10,812 nucleotides of DNA from Chloroflexota bacterium (lineage in GTDB: Bacteria > Chloroflexota > Dehalococcoidia > UBA2979), in the NCBI GenBank assembly GCA_016875695.1, contig VGPB01000053.1:1-10812 (forward strand), read 5' to 3'. Positions 1 to 5,260 of the stretch are shown here, one piece after another. Below the pieces are notes generated by a model. That model searched no databases and had not been told where the DNA came from. It saw only the letters and a list, made by a program, of their open reading frames with translations. A program made the position numbers and the translations under genes. How positions within the stretch are numbered: position 1 is the first letter of the stretch; the number at the start of each line of letters is the position of its first letter.

Positions 1-88
1 CCGTCAGCGTCGTCTTCCCGTGGTCCACGTGCCCAATCGTGCCCACGTTCGCGTGCGGCTTGTTGCGCTCGAACTTCCCCTTGGCCAT
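1..88 (-). CDS. tuf: Elongation factor Tu, N-terminal 29 codons (partial, runs off the left edge)
   Basis: EF-Tu is the GTPase that delivers aminoacyl-tRNA to the ribosome. The visible N-terminus begins MAKGKFERNKPHANVGTIGH and continues VDHGKTTLT, so the G1/P-loop GHVDHGKT is present and matches the EF-Tu family closely. The ATG is at 86-88, preceded on the coding strand by a purine-rich GAGGAGAGGG about 3-12 bases upstream, a strong ribosome binding site. Three tRNA genes lie upstream on the same strand. This is the classical tRNA-tuf arrangement (compare thrU-tyrU-glyT-thrT-tufB in Escherichia coli), here without the tRNA-Gly. The rest of the gene is outside the window. Confidence 0.97.
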   Translation of the reverse strand, partial: MAKGKFERNKPHANVGTIGHVDHGKTTLT

Positions 89-91
89 CTA

Positions 92-101
92 CCCTCTCCT
101 C
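92..101 (-). promoter_or_regulatory. Ribosome binding site of tuf
   Basis: Read on the minus strand the bases are GAGGAGAGGG, followed by TAG and the ATG of tuf. This is an unusually long Shine-Dalgarno match, fitting a very highly expressed gene. Confidence 0.8.
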
Positions 102-102
102 A

Positions 103-120
103 GCCACTCATCGAAGTGGC
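103..120. other. Small stem-loop between tRNA-Thr(GGT) and tuf
   Basis: A perfect 6-bp inverted repeat (GCCACT / AGTGGC) encloses a 6-base loop in the 72-base spacer between the CCA end of tRNA-Thr and the tuf ribosome binding site. In the transcript it would sit just 5' of the tuf Shine-Dalgarno. It could mark RNA processing between tRNA and mRNA, or protect the mRNA 5' end after tRNA release. The role is inference; only the palindrome is seen. Confidence 0.4.
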
Positions 121-160
121 GACTGCCGTTCGGATCTGCGACCGCGCGCGCCCTTTAGCC

Positions 161-236
161 TGGAGCCCTCAATGAGATTCGAACTCATGACCTCGTTCTT
201 ACCAAGAACGCGCTCTGCCAACTGAGCTATGAGGGC
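161..236 (-). tRNA. tRNA-Thr, anticodon GGT
   Basis: The 76-nt gene folds into a complete cloverleaf: acceptor GCCCTCA/TGAGGGC, D-stem GCTC/GAGC, anticodon stem CGTTC/GAACG with loop TTGGTAA (anticodon GGT, threonine), T-stem ATGAG/CTCAT with loop TTCGAAT, discriminator T and an encoded CCA. Every stem is fully paired. It is the last tRNA before tuf, matching the position of thrT in the E. coli tufB operon. Confidence 0.97.
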
Positions 237-347
237 CCCGCGCCGCGATCGCAGGGCTGAGCCACTCGTCCCGCTTTCGAGCGCGCAGCCCACAAGCGTC
301 ACGGCATCCGTCGGTGTCACAGCGTCCCACCAAGCGTCACAGCAGCA

Positions 348-433
348 TGGTGCAGGGGGCAGGATTCGAACCTGCGTAGCCGTGAGGCGGCGGTTTTACA
401 GACCGCTGGATTTAACCACTCTCCCACCCCTGC
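348..433 (-). tRNA. tRNA-Tyr, anticodon GTA
   Basis: The 86-nt class II tRNA has acceptor GCAGGGG/CCCCTGC, a short D-stem GGA/TCC, anticodon stem GCGGT/ACCGC with loop CTGTAAA (anticodon GTA), a long variable arm with a GCC/GGC stem, and T-stem GCAGG/CCTGC with loop TTCGAAT. Discriminator A and CCA are encoded. The long variable arm is expected for bacterial tyrosine tRNA. It is the middle of three tRNAs in the cluster leading into tuf. The anticodon is the ordinary GTA, not an amber suppressor CTA. Confidence 0.97.
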
Positions 434-483
434 CGGGTCGCTCGCCTGCGCCCAGCGCTGCCACCGGCGCCACACGCCGCACG

Positions 484-559
484 TGGAGCCCGAGAGGGGA
501 TTCGAACCCGCCAACCTTCCGATTACAAATCGGCTGCGCTACCGTTGCGCCACTCGGGC
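484..559 (-). tRNA. tRNA-Thr, anticodon TGT (with stem mismatches)
   Basis: The 76-nt gene has acceptor GCCCGAG/CTCGGGC fully paired, D-stem GCGC/GCGC, anticodon loop TTTGTAA (anticodon TGT, threonine) and T-loop TTCGAAT, with CCA encoded. It is the first tRNA after the promoter. Two stems are imperfect: the top anticodon-stem pair is G opposite A (GCCGA/TCGGA), and the T-stem GCGGG/CCCCT has a C-C mismatch and a G-T pair next to a 6-base variable region. The identity looks secure from loop and anticodon. Whether the mismatches are real or consensus errors cannot be told here. Confidence 0.93.
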
Positions 560-631
560 CCGAGTCCACCTGGCGCTGCACCGCCGCCATGCTCCGCTCA
601 TCACCGGCGGAAGCGGCGGACAATACAGCAC

Positions 632-651
632 CGCTCCCCTGCCGGGGAGCG
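632..651. other. Perfect hairpin at the 5' end of the tRNA-tuf transcript
   Basis: An 8-bp perfect inverted repeat (CGCTCCCC / GGGGAGCG) with a 4-base loop lies directly downstream of the -10 hexamer read on the minus strand. Transcription would start near 652-654, so the hairpin would form the very 5' end of the primary transcript, about 70 bases before the first tRNA. No U-tract follows, so a terminator is unlikely. A 5' stabiliser or processing signal is inference. Confidence 0.5.
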
Positions 652-659
652 AGCGGCCA

Positions 660-689
660 AGTATACGAACACGCGGGAAACAGGGTCAA
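660..689 (-). promoter_or_regulatory. Sigma70-type promoter of the tRNA-tuf cluster
   Basis: On the minus strand a TTGACC (684-689) and a TATACT (660-665) are separated by 18 bases, close to the TTGACA/TATAAT consensus. These A/T-rich hexamers are conspicuous in a very GC-rich background. The promoter faces tRNA-Thr(TGT), whose 5' end is about 100 bases downstream, and is the only good promoter seen before the three tRNAs and tuf. Confidence 0.85.
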
Positions 690-703
690 CGCGCCGCGCG
701 CCT

Positions 704-1201
704 TCAGCCGCAGTGGTCCTCGATCCAGGACCCGATGTGCAGCCCCGCCTCCGCCACCTTCGGGTCGCTGAACGCGCGGATCGCCTGCGCCGTGTCCGTC
801 GCGCTCAGCTTCGCGACGTCCTAGTCCGCCCTCCACAGCACCGCCGCCAGCGCGTCGCAAGCCTCCGCGTAGGTCGCGAAGTCCGCGCGCAGTTCCGCCG
901 GCGCCGATCCCGCCACCGCCCGGAATTGCCCGCTCGCCTGCTCGAAGCTCGCCCTGACGTCCGCCGCCGACCCACCCGACGCGCTCGCGGCCGCCCTGCT
1001 CAGCGCGGGCCAGTCCCGACAGAACGCGCTCGCCGAGCCCTCGACATCCCCCGCCGCAACGCCGCCCGCGGCCCCGTAGTCTCCGCCGGAGCCGCCACCC
1101 AGCGCCAGCGCCAAGCCCGCGACGGCCAGCAGCACCACCGCCACGCCCGCCACGCGCAGCGCCACGCGCTGGCGCCTCGGGTCACGCATCAGCGCCCGCA
1201 C
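704..1201 (-). pseudogene. Membrane-anchored hypothetical protein interrupted by an in-frame TAG
   Basis: The frame runs from a GTG at 1199-1201 (or an ATG at 1187-1189) to a TGA at 704-706, with one TAG at 821-823 (codon 127). The N-terminus is Arg-rich (MRDPRRQR) and followed by a hydrophobic segment at about residues 14-35, which looks like a signal anchor. The rest would be an extracytoplasmic, helical, Ala-rich domain. Cysteines occur in FCRDW, EACD and, beyond the TAG, in the last residues WIEDHCG. The 38 codons after the TAG have sensible composition (FSDPKVAEAGLHIGSWIEDH), and a conserved-looking C-terminal Cys suggests the original protein was about 165 residues. I do not recognise a named family. 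The gene ends 15 bases before the tRNA promoter. It is divergent from tktA. A truncated 126-residue product starting at the same codon is the alternative reading. Confidence 0.6.
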
Positions 1202-1225
1202 GACGTGCCACCGCCATCCGCTGCG

Positions 1226-1254
1226 TGGACCCGCCCGTAACAGACTTGTATACT
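1226..1254 (+). promoter_or_regulatory. Promoter of the tktA-tktB operon
   Basis: A TATACT at 1249-1254 lies 17 bases after TGGACC (1226-1231, four of six matches to TTGACA). The transcript would start near 1261, about 35 bases before the TTG start of tktA. No other A/T-rich hexamer pair is seen in the gap between the divergent genes. Confidence 0.65.
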
Positions 1255-1294
1255 CCCACCTCCACCCAGCCTATCCGCGCTGAGGACCCGCCCG

Positions 1295-2125
1295 TTGGTC
1301 ACCACCGCCGATCTGGCGCTGCAACTGCTCACCCAACGCGTCCGCCGCCACATCGTCCAGATGGTCTACGCCGCCCGCTCCGGGCACATCGGCGGCTCGC
1401 TCTCCGCCACCGACATCATGTCGGTGCTCTACTCGCGCGTGCTGCGCCACGACCCCCGGCGGCCGGACTGGCCGGACCGCGACCGCTTCGTGCTCAGCAA
1501 GGGCCACTGCACCCCCGTGCAGTACGCCGTGCTCGCCGAGGCCGGCTACCTGCCCGTCGCGGAGCTCGCCACCTTCCGGCGCAGGGGCTCGCGCCTGCAG
1601 GGCCACTCCGTGCTCGGCCGCCCGCAAGGCGTCGACAGCAGCGCGGGCTCGCTTGGCATGGGCCTCTCCTTCGGCCTCGGCATGGCCCTCGGCGGCCGCC
1701 TCCAGAGCCGCGACTTCGACGTCTACGTGCTCATGGGCGACGGCGAGCAGAACGAGGGCCAGATCTGGGAGGCCGCCATGGCCGCGGCCTTCCACCGCGC
1801 CGACCACCTCGTCGCGCTCATCGACCGCAACGGCATCCAGAACGACGACCGCACCAGCAACCAGATGGTGACCGAGCCCCTGGACGAGAAGTACCGCGCC
1901 TTCGGCTGGGCCGTGCGCGCCGACGTCGACGGCCACGACCTTGCCGCCATCGAGGACGCACTGCTGTGGGCGCGCGACGTGCGCGACCAGCCCGCCTGCG
2001 TCATCTTCGACACCGTCAAGGGCAAGGGCGTCTCCTTCATGGAGCACAATCCCGGCTTCCACGGCGCGCCCCCCTCCGACGAGCAGTTCGCGCTCGCCAT
2101 GGACGAGCTCGGCGGCGACGAGTGA
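1295..2125 (+). CDS. tktA: Transketolase, N-terminal (thiamine-diphosphate-binding) subunit
   Basis: This is the first half of a split transketolase, which moves two-carbon ketol units between sugar phosphates in the non-oxidative pentose phosphate pathway. The 276-residue protein has SGHIGGSLS near residue 30, SKGH at 68-71, and the thiamine diphosphate/metal motif GDGEQNEGQ from 148 ending at Asn179 (the GDG-to-N pattern). It ends with the family-typical DTVKGKGVSFME. The start is TTG at 1295 because it is preceded by GAGGA eight bases upstream and gives the expected N-terminal length. Two-gene transketolases of about 275 plus 315 residues are well known in several bacterial phyla and archaea. 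The stop overlaps the start of tktB. Confidence 0.95.
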   Translation: MVTTADLALQLLTQRVRRHIVQMVYAARSGHIGGSLSATDIMSVLYSRVLRHDPRRPDWPDRDRFVLSKGHCTPVQYAVLAEAGYLPVAELATFRRRGSRLQGHSVLGRPQGVDSSAGSLGMGLSFGLGMALGGRLQSRDFDVYVLMGDGEQNEGQIWEAAMAAAFHRADHLVALIDRNGIQNDDRTSNQMVTEPLDEKYRAFGWAVRADVDGHDLAAIEDALLWARDVRDQPACVIFDTVKGKGVSFMEHNPGFHGAPPSDEQFALAMDELGGDE

Positions 2126-3072
2126 CCACCGCACCCGCCGCCGCCGCCACCCGCGAGGCCCTCGGGCCCACCCTCATCCGCCTGCGCCAGCAGGGCCTCG
2201 ACATCGTCGTCGTCGACGCCGACCTCGGCGCGTCGACCTCCGCGCGCGCCTTCCGCGCCGCCTTCCCCGAACGCTGGTTCTCCTTCGGCGTCGCCGAGCA
2301 GAACATGATCTCCGCCGCCGCCGGCCTCGCCGCCGTCGGCCACACGGTCTTCGCCAGCACCTTCGCCGTCTTCGCCGAGCACGCCTACGACCAGCTGCGC
2401 ATGTCCGTCGCGCAGCCGCGTCTCAACGTCAAGCTAGTCGTCTCGCACGGCGGCGTGTCCGTCGGCGAGGACGGCGCCTCCGCCCAGTCCGTCGAGGACC
2501 TCGCGCTCGCCGCCTCGCTCCTGAGCTTCCGCGTGATCGTCCCCGCCGACGTCGTCGAGGCGGCCGCCGCCATCGAGGCCGCGGCGCACACGCCCGGGCC
2601 GTTCTACATCCGCACCGGCCGCCCCAAGCAGCGCGTCGTCTACACCGCCGGCCCGCGCTTCCGCCTCGGCGAGGCCGACTGCCTGCGCGACGGCTCCGAC
2701 GTCACGATCATCGCCATTGGCCTGCTCGTCGAGCGCGCGCTCGACGCCGCCGACGCGCTCGCCGCGCGCGGCATCAGCGCGCGCGTGCTCAACATGGCCA
2801 CCATCCGCCCGCTCGACACCGCCGCCGTCGAGGCCGCCGCCCGCGAGACCGGCGCCATCGTCGTCGCCGAGGAGCACCTCGTGCACTCCGGCCTCGGCGC
2901 GATGTGCGCCCAGGCACTCGCCACCCGCCACCCCGTCCCCATGGAGTTCGTCGGCGTCCCCGACCGCTACGGCGAGTCCGGCACCTCGAACGAGCTGCTC
3001 GAGCTCATGGGCCTGACCGCCGAAAGCATCGTCGTCGCCGCGGAACGCGCCATCGGCCACAAGCGCCGGTAG
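2122..3072 (+). CDS. tktB: Transketolase, C-terminal (pyrimidine-binding plus C-domain) subunit
   Basis: This is the partner of the preceding gene. The 316-residue protein carries the Pyr domain with the cofactor-contacting glutamate in FGVAEQNMISAAAGLA (Glu59), FASTFAVFAEHAYDQLR, and the transketolase C-terminal domain (TIIAIGLLVERALDAAD, IVVAEEHLVHSGLG, GVPDRYGESGTSNELL). The start GTG at 2122-2124 overlaps the tktA stop as GTGA, so translation is probably coupled and the two subunits made in equal amounts. The stop is TAG. The two subunits are expected to assemble into one active enzyme with active sites at the interface. The same frame stays open after the stop into the next gene, which I take as coincidence. 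Confidence 0.95.
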   Translation: MTTAPAAAATREALGPTLIRLRQQGLDIVVVDADLGASTSARAFRAAFPERWFSFGVAEQNMISAAAGLAAVGHTVFASTFAVFAEHAYDQLRMSVAQPRLNVKLVVSHGGVSVGEDGASAQSVEDLALAASLLSFRVIVPADVVEAAAAIEAAAHTPGPFYIRTGRPKQRVVYTAGPRFRLGEADCLRDGSDVTIIAIGLLVERALDAADALAARGISARVLNMATIRPLDTAAVEAAARETGAIVVAEEHLVHSGLGAMCAQALATRHPVPMEFVGVPDRYGESGTSNELLELMGLTAESIVVAAERAIGHKRR

Positions 3073-3105
3073 CCAACCGCTTCCGCGCGTGGTATTCAGC
3101 GAGCT

Positions 3106-3948
3106 ATGGGCGGGCACCCACGCCAGGGGGCCGACGCGACTGGGATCAGTTACCCACAACCAAACGAAGCAGTCACACCACCGCATATCGTCGGGAGCGA
3201 TGAGCCCGTGCTGTACGAAGCAGTCGCTTCGGAGACGCCTGCATCGAAGCGCGAGCGCACGCGGCCGACTGAGCTAAAGTGGGAGGCCGACGCAAGAGCA
3301 CGCGTGCGCTCAGCCGTCACAAAGTACACACGACCGCTGGCGGAGCTCACCGGTCGAGATGCGAACGAGGGCGACACCCACCTCTTCGTCACCGACTTTC
3401 TCTGCGATGGCCTTGGCTTCGACAAGTACGCCGACCTCACGACTGAGTACTCGGTCCGCGGAGAGTTCGCGGACTACGGCGTACGCATCGACAAGGAACT
3501 CGTCGCCTTCATCGAGGTGAAGCGGATCGCGACTCGACTGCATAATCGCCACCTCCGACAGCTTGAAATGTACGCTGTCAACGAAGGTGTCGAGTGACTG
3601 ATTCTGACCAACGGGGCTGTGTGGCAAGTCTAGCACCTCACCGCGGGAATGCCGGTTTCGCTTGATCTGGCGCTTGAGGTTGACCTCGCGGGGCCGGGGA
3701 CGGCCCAGCAAAAAACCGCGGAACTTCTCTATCTCACACGCGAAGCCCTCAAGCGGGGATTGATCGACGATCTCTGGCGAACGAAGAGCGCCACCTCCCC
3801 ACGCGCGCTCGCCGCACTCCTGCGCTCCGAGGCCGTCGTGGATGCGATCCGACGGGAACTCCGTCGGACCAGCGGTCATCGAGTTGAGAGCGCAGACCCC
3901 CTGCGGCTGCTAAGCGACGTCATTCACCCTGACGTGTCGCAGACCTAG
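3106..3948 (+). pseudogene. HSDR_N-like nuclease-domain protein (type I restriction R-subunit N-terminal type), broken by TGA and TAG
   Basis: The frame resembles stand-alone proteins with the N-terminal nuclease domain of type I restriction R subunits. Counting from the ATG at 3106, ANEGDTHLFVTDFLCDGLGF is followed by EFADYGVRIDKELVAFIEVK, in which Asp123 and Glu137-Val-Lys139 fit a PD-(D/E)xK nuclease core. TGA at 3595-3597 (codon 164) and TAG at 3631-3633 (codon 176) interrupt a continuous domain: LILTNGAVWQV lies between them and HLTAGMPVSLDLALEVDL follows. Family expectation is Trp at the first site and Tyr at the second. The frame then continues to a TAG at 3946-3948 (280 codons in all). 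A GTG at 3208 with GGGAG ten bases upstream is an alternative start. One sampled line is 63% G+C against 75% in a tktB line, suggesting transfer. No helicase, methylase or specificity gene is nearby. Confidence 0.7.
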
Positions 3949-4200
3949 ATAGTCCGGGCCATCGCCAACTCGTCGATGCTGACCCCACAAAGTGGCGCAC
4001 GGCGTCGGCACGCGGGCGCTGCCTGAGCTGGGAGCGCGAGGGGCGCAGCCCTTCGCGCAGAGAGGAGCGGGCGGGCGGGGCCCCCGGCCCGGAGGGCCGT
4101 CCTCAACTCCCGCGCCCCGGCCGATGGTAGGGGCTCCGCCCGAGCACCAGACCGGGCGCGCTGGTCCTTCGCCCAACCCGTGGGGAGGGAGCCTCGATGC
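3949..4200. other. Convergent intergenic region holding an 82-nt structured repeat
   Basis: This 252-base gap lies between the ends of the plus-strand HSDR_N-like gene and the minus-strand HAD gene. It contains repeat copy A at 4030-4111. No plausible gene, U-tract terminator or promoter is seen in the remainder. Confidence 0.6.
4030..4111 (+). repeat. 82-nt structured intergenic repeat, copy A
   Basis: Ends GGGAG (4030-4034) and CTCCC (4107-4111) can pair. Inside are a strong hairpin with 11-base arms and a 3-base loop (4034-4058, one G-T pair) and a second hairpin GGCCC-GGA-GGGCC (4086-4098). Copy B at 8967-9048 has exactly the same length and aligns without gaps, 59 of 82 bases identical by hand count, with the outer pairing and both hairpins at the same offsets. 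Both copies lie between convergent genes in the same orientation. Confidence 0.7.
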
Positions 4201-4959
4201 TCAGCCCCCGTACACCCCCGCCAGCTCCGCCAGCGACCTCACCTCCGCGTGCGGCCCTGCCCCGTTCGCATCCTCGACCTTGCGCGCGCGGCCGTCGCGG
4301 TTCAGCCATACCGCTCGCAGCCCCGCCGCGCGCGCGCCGCGCACGTCAGCGTCGAGGTTGTCGCCGACATGCAGCGCCGCGCCGGCGCGCACGCCCAGCG
4401 CCGCCAGCGCGCGCGCGAAGATCGCCGCCTCAGGCTTGCGCACGCCCGCCTCGCCCGAGATCACCACCGCGTCGCACCACTCGTGCAGCCCCAGCGCCTC
4501 CACCTTGCCGCGCTGCTCGGCGGCGCCGCCGTTCGAGATGATCGCCACCGCACCATGCGCGCGCGCCGCGCGCAGCGCATTGAGCGCGTCTGTGAACAGC
4601 ACCAGCGCACGCGGCCAGGCCGCCTCGTACGCCGCGAACGCACGATCCGCCAGCGCCTCGTCCGCGCCGCCATGCGCGCGCACGAACGCACGGAAGCCGC
4701 GCCGCACGAACTCGATGTCCCACTCGCCCGGACCGGCGAGGAACTCCGTGTGCACGAGCGGCTGGAACGCGCGCTCGAACAGCGTCGCGTCCTCCGCGCG
4801 TGCGCCCAGCCGCGGCGTGAGCTCGCGCACCGCCGCCGCGAACCCCGCGCGCCACGCTGCCCGCGCGTCCACCAGCGTGTCGTCGAGGTCGAAGCAGACC
4901 GCCTCGATGCGGCCGCCTTCCGGGCCGCTAATAATCGTCGTCGTCGAAGTCGTCGTCAT
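4201..4959 (-). CDS. HAD-superfamily (subfamily IA type) phosphatase
   Basis: The 252-residue protein has all four haloacid dehalogenase motifs. Motif I is CFDLDDTLVD (nucleophile Asp24, acid/base Asp26), motif II is AIISNG, motif III is the lysine in GVRKPEAAIF, and motif IV is HVGDNLDADVRGARAAGL. A helical cap domain lies between motifs I and II. Such enzymes hydrolyse small phosphorylated metabolites; the substrate cannot be read from sequence. The start ATG at 4957-4959 lies inside the end of the upstream acidic gene (32-base overlap), giving a Thr-rich leader MTTTSTTTIIS that is the other-frame reading of the GAC repeat there. No clear Shine-Dalgarno precedes it, so translation is probably coupled. 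It is the last gene of the proA-led block. Confidence 0.9.
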   Translation of the reverse strand: MTTTSTTTIISGPEGGRIEAVCFDLDDTLVDARAAWRAGFAAAVRELTPRLGARAEDATLFERAFQPLVHTEFLAGPGEWDIEFVRRGFRAFVRAHGGADEALADRAFAAYEAAWPRALVLFTDALNALRAARAHGAVAIISNGGAAEQRGKVEALGLHEWCDAVVISGEAGVRKPEAAIFARALAALGVRAGAALHVGDNLDADVRGARAAGLRAVWLNRDGRARKVEDANGAGPHAEVRSLAELAGVYGG

Positions 4960-5239
4960 CGTCGTCGTCGGCGAACGTGCCCACTTCTTCGCCGCGCCAC
5001 ACGGTGACGATCAGGTCCTCGCGGTAGGGGTCCGCCGACATCACCAGCCGCTCGTCGATCTCCGCCACCAGCTCCTGCACCGCGTCATCGCCCAGCGACT
5101 GGTGCACCGCCAGCGTCGCGTACGTCGCCGACGACGTGAAGTGCAGATCGACGCGCCCTAGCGAGTGCTCACCGTCGTCGATGCTGTACGCCTCGGAGTG
5201 CGCCGTGCGCGCCTCCCGTTCGAAGCGGTACTCGGCCAC
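4928..5239 (-). CDS. Small acidic hypothetical protein with a poly-Asp tail
   Basis: The 103-residue protein starts with GTG at 5237-5239 (VAEYRFEREARTAHSEAYSI), with GAAAGGG and GAAGGG just upstream. The body looks like a compact alpha/beta domain without signal peptide or membrane segment. The end is strikingly acidic: seven Asp, Phe, four Asp, Tyr, encoded by a near-perfect GAC/GAT run. I do not recognise the family. It sits 21 bases after proA and overlaps the HAD gene, so the three are probably cotranscribed. The tail could bind basic proteins or metal ions, but that is inference. Confidence 0.75.
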   Translation of the reverse strand: MAEYRFEREARTAHSEAYSIDDGEHSLGRVDLHFTSSATYATLAVHQSLGDDAVQELVAEIDERLVMSADPYREDLIVTVWRGEEVGTFADDDDDDDFDDDDY

Positions 5240-5260
5240 AGCCCTTCGCCCTTTCAGCGG

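Noticed and set aside
3595..3597. Selenocysteine insertion at the TGA
   Set aside because: The expected residue from family memory is Trp, the site is not a known redox position, a second stop follows twelve codons later, and no SECIS-like hairpin is evident just downstream.
3649..3948. Independent gene starting at the ATG at 3649
   Set aside because: It is in the same frame as the upstream HSDR_N-like domain and continues the same family sequence. No separate ribosome binding site is convincing, so it is treated as the 3' part of one broken gene.
4030..4111. Ordinary intrinsic terminator
   Set aside because: The stems are strong, but no T-run follows on either strand, and the length and double-hairpin layout match copy B too closely for a simple terminator.
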